DNA of 64,000 bases from Lepiota brunneoincarnata (Eukaryota; Basidiomycota; Agaricomycetes; Agaricales; Agaricaceae). The notes beneath the pieces were generated by a model that was not told where the DNA came from, did no database searches, and was given only the letters and a program-made list of their open reading frames with translations. The DNA lies in the NCBI GenBank assembly GCA_023014365.1, contig JAEBUN010000019.1, positions 682,001-746,000 of the forward strand, written 5' to 3'. Made by a program: the position numbers and the translations under genes. Below, one piece after another: positions 36,789-49,193 of the stretch; the stretch's first letter is position 1; every line of letters begins with the position of its first letter.

Positions 36789-38782
36789 TCACGACAATGA
36801 GCGAATCAGTCTAGCTGTTGCCTCCGATCGCGGCTTGATAGAGCACTTGAATGGCATGGGTTGCCTGACAGTACACGTAAATGACCAACGGTATCATGCA
36901 TTTGCACACCCTTCCTTACCTTGTTACACCAGTGGTATACTCGCATGTGGGCTCAATAACATTTCCATCATCATCCACCGCCTTCGTGACGTCGAATAAC
37001 AAAAGGACAGAGGCGGCGACGTGGAACATAATCGACTCTGCAATATGACGGCCTTGACACACCCTATGCGCGTAACTCAAACACAAATTCATCAAGGGGA
37101 GACAAGAATCCTACTCACCTCCTACCGAACCCAAAGGTGATTTCCGAAGGATCCCTGCCTGGAACATGTAGCTTCCCATCCTTGAGGAATCGCTCCGGTT
37201 TGACCTTTTCTGGCTCCGGGAATTCTGCTGGGTCGTAGAATAACGCCCTAGGTGTTCATCATCAATAGCTCGTTCGGCAGGGAGAACCGTGATGGCATCT
37301 CACCAGATGTTAGGTATCACGATAGAATTCGCAGGAATATGATATCCCTTGTACACATCATCGCGCATTACAGCATGATAGACCCCGAGCGGCAAGACCG
37401 GCTGCCATCTACACCTTCCGTGTCTATGATGTACCTCAGAATTTCCTTCATCAGCGCATTAAGATAGGGCATGAATTCCCTATCATTATGATTCGGCAAA
37501 CGTCCTCCGAGCACTTGGTCGACCTCCTCTTGTGCCTTTTTGTACACTTCAGGGAAGCAAATGCTAGCAAGGAAAAAGGTGGTAATGAAGCAAACGGTGG
37601 TGTCAGATGCGGCTGAAAAAACCAGTTTGCAAGACTTATAAAGAAAACGAGGGGATCGAATGCACCAATAAAAACCATTCCAGCTGTGTCCTTGACGAGC
37701 TTTTGTTCGGCTGGAGTAAGATGGCCCTCGTTGAAGTCCTGCTGACAACGTGACAAGAAGCTATCTTTTGAGGTTCCATCCGCCTACAAAATGCATGTAG
37801 CTTTCAGAAAGCCGCCATAGAAGACGGAATACGCACAATTGTCGCGAGCGCGGCGTCGTAAGGCATATTCAAGAAGTCAAGCATCTCGCGCCGCAATTCC
37901 CTGACTTTGGCCTTCCACCCTGTGCCCAGGAATCCTTCAGGGATGTGGCGAAGGAAGTAAAGAGTCTCCGCAAGGAAGGTCCCAGGATTCAAGGCTTCAG
38001 TCACTCCCACAATCGTGCGTTCTACATGCACTACATAAGGGTCGTGCGTGGGCTTGATTTTGATGCCGTATGTCATAGACATGGCGATGGCGCCGGTCAT
38101 GCTGTAGCCAGCGTAAGATATTGGGTGTACCACATACACAACGACAGACTGTATGTTCAAACTCACTGCCTGATATGCGCAGTAAAGTTCTGGGGCTCTT
38201 TGAGTAAGTAGTTGAGGAAGATGTGAAGCTTCTCTGTTTCGTGTGATATGTGAAGAGATGTGTCGGAGGGATGGATGTATTTCTGGAACAGACGTCGTCT
38301 TTCCTTCCAGAGGTCATTGTATGGCATCATGACCATGAGCCAATCCCATCCGACCCTACAATGTATTGTATTCGATCAGCTGCGGCACCAGAAGGGGGGG
38401 TTGATACCTACAGTTATTCGGCAAATCTCACCGACTGGAATAGATCGCTGACCGACCCTCCAAGAGGTCATTGATCGCTTCCTCTGACTGGAGGATGATG
38501 ATCGAATTTCCAGCCGCCTCGACATGGAGAATATCGGAATCTAAATTACAGCTGAAGACTGGAGCAAACGGGACGTGGGACAACAGCACACGTACTGTAG
38601 TCCTCGGCCCATCTTGAGAAAGTGAACCACTGGTACTTGGTGGGCAAATCGAAAAGGTTTTTGATCAAGGGGAGTCCGCTTGGTCCGGGTGGTAGCGGGA
38701 GCTGGGAACGCTTGCGTGATCGCAGCCAGTAGATCAGGGCACTCGAGAGGGTCCCGAGAGCCAGATACCTGCCATATGTCAT
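36789..38782 (-). pseudogene. Cytochrome P450 paralogue 6 (group A), microexon lost
   Basis: Anchor MTYGRYLALGTLSSALIYWL and LPLPPGPSGLPLIKNLFDLP start the protein. WKERRRLFQKYIHPSDTSLH, IAMSMTYGIKIKPTHDP, FLRHIPEGFLGTGWKAK, SRCQQDFNEGHLTPAEQK, I-helix AASDTTVCFITTFFLA, ExxR KEILR, PERFLKDGKL and ACQGRH of the heme loop are all recognisable. Two changes argue against function. The 27-base microexon between IYSSR and VGWDW is missing because the two introns have been joined. The intron after KEILR has shrunk to about 28 bases, shorter than the 54 or so elsewhere and probably too short to splice. Both are deletions rather than single-base noise. Confidence 0.8.
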
Positions 38783-40629
38783 GGCTTCAGCTGTTCAAGT
38801 GGGGTAAGAGCCTTGAGGGCGGAATATAAGTCATGTACCAACTTAAGGGACGATGAGTGTCATCCTAACGTGCTGTCTTCTCTTCCATTTCCTGCGCCAA
38901 GTCTCGTCTTAGCGAAACTTCTGCCTTCCAGGATACCAGTCACAGTTGAATGCTGGAGATGTTGGGTAATGAGTGACTAGCAGATCATATGAATGCCCTA
39001 AGCCCAAGATCCACCATTCTCTCACCCATTCTACTTCTCTTTTCCAAATCGAACGTTAGACAACAAACCTTGGGCTCGAACTTCAGACACAGGTTTGTCT
39101 TTTGAGCCTTGACCCCTAGGTCGCGAGAGATACCAAGGTTGATCGAAACAGGCAGGGCACGTGCCTTAACCGGGAAGCTCTTCAAGCTTGTAGTATCTTG
39201 CATAAGGGTACAACTGGCCGTACCCAATTTTCCTCATACAAGTCTAGCGTCTGTGAGCAGACTAGGGTCACATTTAGGAAAGTACCAGGCCTTCCCGAAC
39301 CTGCCTAACTTCTCTACAGCAACTAGTAGCAGTAGCGGTGGCGCATTTGCTATTAAAGCCACAACAGCAACTTTCGGGTCATCAGTCCCTGACTCTTTGA
39401 ACCGAGGCTGTGTCGGCGGACACTATCTTACATCCCTTGTTGAGGCGCTTTCAATAGCAGGGGTGATTTTCAGAGCATAGTATTAGGTGCCAGACAATCT
39501 GCCCCCTGGACCCTTGGGGTTGTCGCCTTATTGTGTGAGCCAGTGACAGCGAGGCACTCGCCTCACCTGAGGCAAATGTTACAGGAGCCACATCAACAGC
39601 AGATCCAGATTTGATTGGGCCCTTGAAGGGGGAGTTGGACGTAGTAGTGTTCGGGTGACAAGGTTAGACATCCCAGCATAGTCTTCCAACGCCAACTTCC
39701 TGTCAGCTTGACCCTCCGGGAGTAGCGAATTCAAGGGCAATTAACCACGCCTGGGTGATCGTTGAGGATGGGTTCTCGACAACTCGAGCCCGAGGCCATG
39801 TAAGCTATCACGCTGAGCCGCCAGTAATTGTTACACCAAAAGGGACATAACAGAGCATTTCTGTTACCAGACTGCATAGATGTATAGTGGAGGGACTGTA
39901 GTAAACTCAGGCTTACACTCTTCAATACCCTAGAACAAGACCTACTCACGCATGGCCCTCATCCCAGACGTTCAGTTCTTAACAGTGGCAGTTCAGGGTA
40001 TACCATATAGGTCAATGTGCCGGGCATGTTGGCCTGCCGGTCTACACGTCAGTTCATTCTCTTCCTTTGTTACTCGATTATACCTATTGTAGCCACTCCG
40101 TGATCACTCGTAGATTATCATTTATTGTCCCCTCAGATATAAGTAGTCCCCGTTTTCTCTTGGTCACCTCAGTTCTCACATATCTCGTGAAGCGGAGGTG
40201 AGCCATCTCTATTATTTGGGTCCTGCAATGACTACTATTGCCAACGATGTTGTATCATCCACTGTTCCTAAGTTGGAGCCATGCCCCAGTCAAATGTGAG
40301 ATATCAGAACTCGTCCAAACTACTACCCCGTCCGAACCCAACATTCCACTATGTGTGCACTCTCAGTCTCAAACATCACACTGGGCAGGCCAGTCATAAT
40401 CGAACTCGGGTCGGAGAGGTGAAACCAAAGCAGTTGGGTCGACTTGCGGCTACTGTTCGAGCTTCTTCACTGGGATTCAATCAGACCACGGTCCTCGTAA
40501 GAACGGTCCCCATTTGTACAATTTGAGTTTACAAGAAATCGAGAACTATCGCAGTATTGTTGTACTCATATGTCTGACCTGGTACTACTTCAGTTCAGAC
40601 CGTCCAGATGACCGGGGAAGTGGAGTCAA
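38783..40629 (-). pseudogene. Gap with a RING-gene relic and a copia-like fragment
   Basis: Blocks at about 39,540-39,800 resemble 44,525-44,850 of the RING gene: gaggca.tcgcctcacctg and cagaagccacatca-like sequence, then a stretch ending in gaggccatgtaa. At about 40,400-40,470 is the ggtgaaaccaaa..gtcgactt block found in the other relics. A probable LTR retrotransposon fragment lies at 40,027-40,282 and is listed separately. Confidence 0.5.
40027..40282 (+). mobile_element. Possible 5' end of a Ty1/copia retrotransposon
   Basis: Starts TGTTGGCCTGCCGG, has an AT-rich promoter-like part and cagatataagtagtcc, and is followed at 40,228 by an ATG whose frame reads MTTIANDVVSSTVPKLEP. The STVPKLEP string resembles the beginning of copia Gag proteins in basidiomycetes. 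The frame is cut off at once by array flank sequence. Only a truncated LTR-gag junction is left, with no 3' LTR found in the window. Confidence 0.4.
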
Positions 40630-42707
40630 TCACGACAATGAACGGATCAGTCTGGCTGCTGCCTCCGAGCGCGGCTTGATAGAGCACTTGAACGGCAGGG
40701 CTTGTCTGACAATACACGTCAGTGAACATGACAATATCGCGCATCTGTACTTGGTTACCTTGCAATGCCAGGCGTATACTCGCATGTAGGTTCGATCGCA
40801 TTTCCATCGGCATCCACTGCTTTCGTGACATCGAACAACGAAAGAACGGAACAAGCAACATGGAACACCATCGATTCCGCGATGTGTCGGCCTGGGCATA
40901 CCCTATTTGCGTGACCCGAATATGAAATCACACAAGGAGAAATCGGAAGTCTACTCACCGCCTACCAAACCCAAATGTGATGTTTGAAGGATCCCTGCCG
41001 GGAACATGCAGCTTCCCATCTTTGAGGAATCGTTCTGGCTTGACCTTTTCTGGTTCGGGGAATTCCGCTGGGTCATAGAATAATGCCCTTGATATGTATA
41101 TGTCATCAGCAACCCTTGACGGGGAGAAAGAAAGGTAGTAACATCTTACCAGACATTGGGTATTACAATTGAATGGGCAGGAATATGATATCCTTTATAC
41201 ACATCATCGCAGAGTACTGCATGATAGAGCCCTAGTGGTAAGACAGGCTGCCATCTATACTCTCCTCCGTAAGCCATAAATGTGTAAAACAGTATGTCCC
41301 CTGGCGTGCCTCAGTACTTCTTTCAGTAGCGCATTAAGATATGGCATGGATTCCCTATCATTGTGGTCTGGCAAATGACCCCCGAGCACTTGATCAACTT
41401 CCTCTTGGGCCTTTCTATATACTTCGGGGAAGCGAACGATAGCAAGGAAGAACGTTGTGATGATGCAAACAGAAGTGTCAGCTCCCGCTAACGAAAAAAA
41501 GCTATCAGTCATGCAAGGGACTGATGGGGGAGAGGAAGTAAAGCACACCAATGAAAACCTGAGCAGCCATGTCCTTTACGAGTTGTCGCTCGCCTGGAGT
41601 AAGCCGGCCTTCATTGAAATCCTGCTGGCAACGTGACACGAAACTGTCTGTCGAGGTCCCATCCACCTACAGTGTGTATGAGGCTGTCCGAAAAGTCACT
41701 TCAGAAAATGGAATACGCACAATCGCCCTGAGGGCAGCGTCATAGGGCAGGTTCAAGAAATCAAGCATCTCACGCCGCAACTCCTTAACCTTGGCCTTCC
41801 ACCCTGTCCCCGGAAATCCCTCAGGGACGTGGCGAAGGAAGTAAAAAGTCTCCGCAAGAAACGTTCCAGGAATCACAGCTTTGGAGACCCCGACGAAAGT
41901 GTGTTCCGCAAGCCCCACGTAAGGGTCATGCGTGGGCTTGACTTTGATGCCATAGGTCATGGATATAGTGATAGCACCGACCATACTGGAGCAATTTATG
42001 AGATATTGGGTATGCCCCGAGCTGTGTGTCCAGACTCACTGTCGAATGTGTGCAATAAAGTTCTGGGGTTCCTTGAGCAATAGATTAAGGAAGATATGAA
42101 GCTTTCTGTTTCGTGTGATATATGGAGAGATGTATCGGAAGGATGGATGTATTTCTGGAATAGACGCCGCCTCTCTTTCCAGGGGTCACCGTATGGCATA
42201 AATGCCAAAGGCCAGTCCCATCCGACCCTGCAATGTATTACATTCGACCAGCTGCACCGTTAGAAAGGGAAATACCTACAATTCCGACACGACTCTTGAC
42301 ACCGCGCTGAAGAACTAGATGATTAAATTACAACGACTAAACATCCAGCAAACTCACCGACTAGAATAGATAGCCGACCGCCGCTCCAAGAGGTCATTGA
42401 CGGCTTCCTCCGATTGCAAGATGATTATTGAATATCCAGCGGCCTCGACATGGAGAATGTCGGTATCTAAATACAGCTGAAGGTTAAAGTCAATAGGATG
42501 TGATATGGGAGCGCACGCACTGTACTCTTCGGCCCACTTGCAATAGGTGAACCATTGGCGCTCTGTGGGTAAATCGAGGAGATTTTTAATCAATGGGAGT
42601 TTTCTTGGTCCGGGTGGTAGTGGGAGCTGGGAACGCTTAGATGATCGCAGCCAATAGGCCAGGACACTCAGGCAACCCCCAAGTGCTATGTAAGAGCCAT
42701 AGGCCAT
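40630..42707 (-). CDS. Cytochrome P450 paralogue 7 (group B), one frameshift as read
   Basis: Begins MAYGSYIALGGCLSVLAYWL, then SQLPLPPGPRKLPLIKNLLD and TERQWFTYCKWAEEYS. DILHVEAAGYSIIILQSEEA, LLERRSAIYSSR, the 27-base microexon, WKERRRLFQKYIHPSDTSLH, ITISMTYGIKVKPTHDP, FYFLRHVPEGFPGTGWKAK, I-helix AGADTSVCIITTFFLA, KEVLR, HVPGRDPSN-like loop, VCPGRH and RLIRSLS complete it. Here the residue after the heme cysteine appears to be Pro (VCPGRH), as in most P450s, against Gln in several paralogues. One missing T near 42,103 (HETE.K) breaks the frame. It is the copy next to the intact RING gene and so closest to the presumed founder arrangement. Confidence 0.88.
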
Positions 42708-43326
42708 GGCTCCAAGTGTCTGTATGGAGCGAATGAAGGGGGAAGCAGGAACCGGTGGAGGTCAAGCCATAGCTATGCACAGTTGTAGGGTGCTTTACCC
42801 AACGGTTCCTTCTTCGAATCCTCCTTTCGGCTTTCTGCGCTCAGCCTCCTCCACATAGAACTTCCAGAATGTCGGTGATAGTTGAGATTGAATGTCAACA
42901 AATATATTGAATAGTGATTAATCGGCTCCTATGCGATTGCTTCCCATTTTCAGTAACAGTTCCGTCTTCTCTCCGGACCAAACTTTAAACGTTAAACGCT
43001 GAACCTTGAGCCTCGACTCAACTAGGGTTCCTGACTGAGCGTACGTACTCTGTCCTCTGTTGGCCACGAAGGTGATGAATCGTGGTAGGAAAGCCTCCCA
43101 ACCCAGTTCATAAATCCAGGTTAGGGCACATGCCCTAGTATAATACAATACAGATGGTACAACGGGAATGTGTTTGTAGTAGTACGTCAAGGGACAGCAT
43201 CGGGATTAGCAGAGTATCAGATCAGCCAGCTGTAAGTGCAAGTGAATCCAGAATATACGAGTCTGGAACATAATCCACTGCATCAATGAAAGCAGGCGTC
43301 TGCAAAGCATGTTGGACAGTGGTATT
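42708..43326. other. Gap between P450 paralogue 7 and the RING ligase gene
   Basis: Contains the 5' flank of paralogue 7 (similar to the 5' flanks at 31,590-31,700 and 35,280-35,330) and the 3' flank of the RING gene (43,170-43,326), which is the source of several blocks found in the other gaps. No gene is recognised. Confidence 0.45.
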
Positions 43327-45415
43327 TCAAGCACCGGGTCTTCCCAAACCTGCTTGACTCTCTACGTCAGCTGGTGGTGGTGGTGGTGGTGGTGGTGGTG
43401 TTGGATTTCCACCCCTGTTGTTGAAACTAATTCCCCTCAAGAACCCGGGTCTACTGAATGTGTTGCCAAGGAGCCCTCCAGGTCTGGTTTCGGTTGTCTC
43501 GGCTCCCGCAGTCCGGTTATCTCCGGTCATATCGGCAGGTGCTCGCTGAGTGTGGTCTTCGTCCGTAACATTACCTTCAACTTCCTTCTCGGGAGCAGGA
43601 GGAGGAGCAGTGGTGATGCGTAACAATGATGTATACGCTAGGGAATATCTCAGTTGTGCAGGGTGACATGGGCTACGTCTCAAAGTGACTTACGTTGACG
43701 GCAAACGGGACAAAACCATCCTTTTGCCTTCCTTTTCCGCCTTGCAGCAGTCAGAGGAACAGTGGGAGAAGCTGGAGCGGGCGCGGTGGTGGCTCCACCT
43801 TCCGTTGCTCCGGTGGCCAGCCCACCTGTTGCTTCAGCGGTTTCAGCGGCGTTGGTTGCGGGTGCTGACTCCGGAGTATGGGTGATGTTGCCACCAGCAC
43901 CGAACTCAACCATATTAAGTGCACATTCCTTACAGGCGACGAGATGCCGACAAGGGATTAGGACAACTTCACGAGATGAGGACAAACATAGGAGACATTC
44001 TGAAGAAGGGTCTTCGTCGTCAGCTGCTGCCGCCGGTGGATATGTATGTGGATCCGTTCCATTAGCTGTAGCTTGGACGTTCGCAGACGAGGTTAATCCA
44101 TAAATTTCGTGTAGTTGGAATGTGTGTGGCCCAATCTAAGCTAGGACATCAGACGAATGGCACGAGTGTAAGCTGCAATACTTACAGTCGCTTCACGTTT
44201 TACTACTTTAACGACCCAAGGCCTGTTGTCCTCGATTTCGCCGTCTTCACCAGGAGTGTTTGACCTCGTTCCAAGGCGTACAATATGAAGGAATGTAGTT
44301 TGTTCATTGGGAGACGCAAGCTCCGTTCCTTGTTCGTCGAGGGCTGCCAACCTGATGATCACGCGGATGCCTTCTTGTTCCTCCTTGTCTCTGTCCTTTT
44401 TGGCATCTTGGGCGGGAGCGGGTTCGGCATCAACAACAGCAAGCGCCGGACCCGCCACACTCCGGTTGTGGGACCGTTTCCGGAAGTGAAAGTGTTGTGT
44501 AAACCGACGACGAGAAGGACGGTTTGAGGCACCCGCCTCACCTGGGGCGGATGGTACAGAAGCCACATCAGTCGCAGATTCAGATTTGACGGGTTCGTCA
44601 AGAGGAGGATCGGATGAAGTAAGGGGTTGGGGAACATGATCGAAACGCCCAAGTTCGAGGAGAGCGCCTTCTTCTAGAGTAAGTCGTTTGCCAAACCCTC
44701 CGGATGTGACAGATTCAAAAACCAGTATTTGTGCCTGGTTACTTGCAGAGGGTATTGCGGCGGCCTCTGGATGAGTTTTCGATAAGACAACGTGGACATA
44801 AATGCTACATTTGGGTGCGTCACAGTCATACTCGAACTCAAGGCCATGTAAATGCTGATGCTGTGGATCAAGTGGAGACTGAGAATCTTCGGGTACGGAG
44901 CTGAGAGGCGAAAGGCGGAGAGTAGGTCGCTTGAGGTTTACTAGCGCTTGCAGGGTGGTCGTTGGCTGGCCGGGCTAAGAAATGGAGAGAATTAGCGATC
45001 GACGGCCAAATTAAACCTGATACGGACAGCGGTGGGACGTCAGTCGAGCTGGCCGATCGTCTGGCATCATTCGTACGGAACTGTACGCTGACGCCAGAAG
45101 GCAGTGTTCGACGGCCGACGAGGCCACGGATGCGGCGGACGACGAGGACTTATCTCCCTATGGTAGAATAAATGACCTCACCTGTTTGCTCTTTTCAACC
45201 CAACTGGTGAGGACTTCGGGAGTGAGGTCGTCAGTAATCAGCTTTTTGCGACTTGCGGTGGTTGTCCATGTCGGACCAGCAGAGGTGGGGCCGATATTGG
45301 GACCAAAGAGCGGATCCGTAGCCTTCTTATCCTTGTTGGGATTGGGAGCGATGGTATCTGGACTCGCGGCCAGGACATTAGTAGATGGCATGCCTGCCTG
45401 ACCGTTCTGTGCCAT
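43327..45415 (-). CDS. Mahogunin (MGRN1)-like RING E3 ubiquitin ligase
   Basis: Predicted ubiquitin ligase and founder of the relics in the P450 array. From ATG at 45,415 (MAQNGQAGMPSTNVLAAS) exon 1 runs to KSKQ at 45,182. After one or two short exons the sequence continues TTTLQALVNLKRPTLRLSPL, EFEYDCDAPKCSIYVHVVLS, LEEGALLELGRFDHVPQP and NRPWVVKVVKREATIGPHTF. This is the conserved MGRN-type domain before the RING. The RING reads ECLLCLSSSREVVLIPCRHL and VACKECALNMVEFG. About 50 residues of Ala/Thr/Gly-rich insert follow before WFCPVCRQPYTSLLRI. The C-terminus is low-complexity, with FLRGISFNNRGGNPT and nine prolines coded by a GGT/CAC repeat at 43,372-43,401. An open frame continues upstream of the chosen ATG to 45,658 (including SPWNRTRRLQQSQFLAHT), so the true start may lie there. 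Confidence 0.88.
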
Positions 45416-45749
45416 GGCTGTTGCAGCTCGAGAAGCGTTGGTATCAGTGTGGGCGAGGAATTGGGACTGCTGGAGACGCCTTGTTCTGTTCCAGGGAGAG
45501 TATTGCTGGGAGTCTGCGGACGCCACGGCAACTGTTAGTGTAAACGAAAGGTCGTCATGGACGACAGAAGGGACATACACCAGGAGGCCAAGCTCATGGC
45601 AGATGATGGTGGTCGGAGAGAGAGCTGGCGCCGTGTGAGACAGGAACAGGTGCATCATACCTGCACAGCCATCACTCCTGCCTTATTGGGTTATTTTATC
45701 TCGCATGTAGTATTTAAAGTTGCATCCAAGTACAAATCGTAAGAGTCTT

Positions 45750-46369
45750 TCACGCAATAAGCTGCACTACACCACCCGCCTCCTTGATTTTGCGCCTGCA
45801 CAAGTGTGTGAAAAAGACAGATTTGCATGTTAGGCATGGAACATACTCGGCTATTTCGGACACGAAGCGTGCCTTCACAATGAAGGGAAGTTTCGGTAGT
45901 CTGTCACTACCGTTAGGTAAACCAGCCCCAATTCCAACAGTATAAGATCCACTTACTTGCCATTGCCCAACACCTTTCCATATCCATGTCGCAGCGTGTC
46001 GATAACAGGCACCACCTCCGATGTCTCGGTTAGATTCTTCTTCTCCTCTTCGGGAACAAGACTCCAAAGCTTGTCGACGTTGATAACGGGACGCCAGTAC
46101 TGATTGCGGGTAAGGTGGAAGTAGCGCATACCAACCTTACCAAAGTAACCAGGATGGTATTTGTCGAAGTTGGTACTATGAACAAAAGGGAGATCATTGA
46201 GCTCTATAGTTTGACGGCCATAAGAGCAGAGTAACGCAACGCACCGGTGATGGTGTTGACCACCAGCGAGACCACGACCACCGGGGTGCTTGCGGTGCTT
46301 GCCTACACGTCCATGACCAGCCGAAACATGGCCGCGATGCTTGCGTGTTTTTGAGAGTCGTGTAGGCAT
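45750..46369 (-). CDS. RPL28: 60S ribosomal protein L28 (uL15, L27a in animals)
   Basis: Large-subunit ribosomal protein. Exon 1 from ATG at 46,369 encodes [40 protein letters not shown], the strongly conserved basic N-terminus. After an intron follows [20 protein letters not shown], then [15 protein letters not shown] and [17 protein letters not shown]. After another intron comes [18 protein letters not shown], and a final exon gives [14 protein letters not shown]. No frameshift is needed. The gene is divergent from RPB11, with about 730 bases between start codons; that interval should hold both promoters. Confidence 0.97.
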
Positions 46370-47095
46370 TATTTTCTGTACAAGAAAGAGTTTAAAACCA
46401 CAGTCAGCGTTCGATTTCAAGGTTCTCGGATAAGCCGCGCGGTCCATCCGGAGTCGTTTCCAATCATCCAGCCCGTAGTCCCAACCCTTCTGCTTAAATC
46501 TACCACCAAGTGGTTCGTCGCGGCTTCCGGGTTCCAGCGGACAGCATATTGTAGTGTAATAAGGACGTGGGGACTGACCTTGAGGAGCGGTGTCGGTTTG
46601 GTGGACTGTTGCGGCGACCTCGAGACTTGTTGCCAGATTTGGTGCCACCTAGCAAATATGTACAAATAAATAAACAAATTTCACCGACAATCGAACTTCT
46701 TGTTGCTTGTACCACCTCAAGTCGGACAGGTGAGCATCCCCTCTCCACTCTTTCAAGAATGATGGGGATATTATCCTTATTTATTGTCAATGAATCACCA
46801 TGATCTCAAACCTCGCTGAATTTACCTATTCATGCTTTACCATTGATTTGTGCTCACAGTTGCCTTTCGCAGATCAGTTAAAGCACGCGCTACTTGAGAT
46901 TTGCCTATAGGATCTGTGAGTGTGCATTCCCACTTATTGTTTGAAATGATTAGAAACTTGTAAATCTGTCAATCCACTGAGTGCATCTCAGTGCGCGGTG
47001 ACGAGAATCTTCAAAAACATGCATGGCTTTATGATCCCTTCATCTGTTCCCCGTTCACCGAAATCCAGCTTGCTAACGGCATCCCCAATCAGATA
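46370..47095. promoter_or_regulatory. Divergent promoter region of RPL28 and RPB11
   Basis: The interval between the two start codons has no gene of its own. Open frames on either strand show no motif. An intron in the 5' UTR of RPL28 is possible (cttgaggtggtacaag region) but not proven. Confidence 0.4.
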
Positions 47096-47599
47096 ATGAA
47101 CGGCGTAAACGCCCCTAACCGTTATGAACTTTTCGTACTCGAGGACGGCGAGAAGTCGTGCGTTGATGCATCCCATGATTTAAGAAAAGGCTTTATCGAT
47201 CTCGTCGGCTCACCGTCACAGTGTGGAGGTTACCGAAGACACCAAGATACCTAATGCTGCAACAATAAAGATCGTTAAGCAGGACCACACCCTTGGCAAC
47301 ATGCTTCGCGCGTACGTAGAGCTACACTCCCCCGAGATCCAACGCTAATCGATAATATTGAAGTCAACTGCTCGCGATGCCTCAAATCCTCTTTGCGGGG
47401 TACAAAGTCCCTCACCCACTGCACCCCTACTTCCTCATCAAGATTCAAACCGACGGGACCTGTCACTCCCCAGCTGCTCCTCGAACAAGCCTGTGCCAAA
47501 CTCATCGGCACCATGTCTTCACTAGAGACCAAATTCAAGCGCGAGTTCTCTTACAAGGATGTTGAAGGTGCCGTCGGCTGGAGTTACGAGCAACCTTGA
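47096..47599 (+). CDS. RPB11: RNA polymerase II subunit RPB11
   Basis: Small core subunit that pairs with RPB3, the eukaryotic counterpart of half of the bacterial alpha dimer. Exon 1 gives [20 protein letters not shown]. Exon 2 (47,222-47,311) gives [20 protein letters not shown] and [10 protein letters not shown], the family signature. Exon 3 from 47,364 gives [31 protein letters not shown], and then, in the next frame, [20 protein letters not shown] and [20 protein letters not shown]. The frames join only if one G of the GGG at 47,455-47,457 is ignored. As RPB11 is essential and normally single-copy, the insertion is most likely a sequence error. Confidence 0.95.
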
Positions 47600-49193
47600 T
47601 GATCCGTATGGTGGAACTGGCACCGGAGGGAGTGCTTGGTCGACAGGGAGGGACTACTTGGATCTGTAGTTTGTAGGGGCACCGACGAAAATCGTTCGAT
47701 GTCAGATCGGAACTGAGCGGGAACCGTCAAGATAATAGTTTGGCCATCTGTTATCGCCAGACTGCGCTCCCTCTCCGTCTGGCAAACTATCTGTCTCCGG
47801 CCGTCCTGTAAACACAGATATTCCTGTGGAGTTAGCCGCAATTGGTACTGCGCGACGTGTCTAAATATTTGTAGAGAGTGTCGCCATTATAGGATACTTG
47901 CTCTTCAAACTCTGGCATGAGGCGGACTGAGCAAGAATCTCCTTGGAGGTATGCCCCTACTGCTTGTAACCTACACCTGCTCGCTCCCAGCTGCCTCTGA
48001 AGTTTTGACGTATTGTGAGCTATGTGTGTTGTCGACCTAGTAGTAATGAAGAACTTGTGAATTGATTTGGTTGGGTGGCTGCGGTCGCAGACCTACTCCT
48101 GGTTCCATCGATTAGACGCGCAAGATTCAGAAGAGCATCGAGGTTGAGATAACCCTGGAAGTCGACTTCAGGTTCCGCGGTCCAAGCAAGTCGAAGAGTT
48201 CCACGGGGCGATACGCGGATCCCCGCGTGCTTTCACAGTGCTCGGTGCCAACATCAGCACCGTGTTAAGGTTATCAATACTGCGAACCCTGCACACTCAT
48301 TGAAGTAGCTGCATTTCTTGCCTGGACCATACTCCCGTAATCCAAAAATCCACACTATTCTCCTTGGCCCAAGTTCTCCAGTAGTGTTCCTGTAGAGACG
48401 TCACCTGCACAACTTACCCAAGCGCATCTCCACGACAGATAAATTGACTAGATGGTCCCACGAGCTTGGTAGTAGAATCGACCAAAACGAGTTTTCCTCT
48501 TTAAAGGCACGAGCCGGTATCCACCCTCACCGCAATGAGTCAGGGTTGTTGCAGAATATAACGAGAATGCCGTTCGATAATGCTTGGAGAAAGGCATAGG
48601 GCGAGAAGAACGATTTCCCTATCAAGTCCTAAGTCGTGTCCGGCATTTGAACAAGGGACAGCTACGCGCGCCGCCGATGTCAGGTTGCTCAGAAATAACC
48701 AGGCCCCCCTCACCTTCATTCTGATGAGGATATGGTTCCATATTTGCTAGTGTGCCTTTCGACAAAGAACAGGATTGGGGTGGGGATAAAGGGCGGTGGG
48801 AGCCACTTTTTTTTTGTAGTTGAAGTACGTACAAGGTTGACAGGAAACAGTGAGTGTGACCTGCTCCAAGGAAAGCTTCTGTGCAACACGCTCTTTCGTT
48901 CAACTTCAACTTGACTCTTTTCCCTGGCCCAATTGGCCGATACGCATCTCCCCTTCCCTGTTCTATCTATAGGAACCTGATATTCGTCAAGTTCTGAGTC
49001 ACCCATGAGCTTTTGTTGCTCTGGTGACCCTACCGTATCCCCATCCGTTCTTCTGAGTAGAGGCATCCCAGCTATATAGACCCAGCCTTGAACGAAACCA
49101 TGACGTTAACGCATTTGATCACCCATCATCAAGGCAACTAGGGCGCAGCACACAGTGCTGTATTGGAGTCGTCCATCTTCCCCCGTCACCTTT
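47600..49193. other. Long gap without a recognised gene
   Basis: About 1.6 kb with only short open frames on both strands, none with motifs or plausible splicing. A tttttttt run lies at about 48,810. A TATA-like ctatatagacc at about 49,071 lies some 120 bases before the next ATG. Confidence 0.35.

Noticed and set aside
43372..43401. GGT repeat considered as a stand-alone microsatellite
   Set aside because: It codes the polyproline tail of the RING ligase in frame, so it is part of the gene.
47462..47473. gtcactccccag as a tiny intron in RPB11 to explain the frame change
   Set aside because: Twelve bases is far too short to be spliced and the residues it encodes (VTPQ) are conserved-looking. 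A one-base insertion in GGG explains the frame better.
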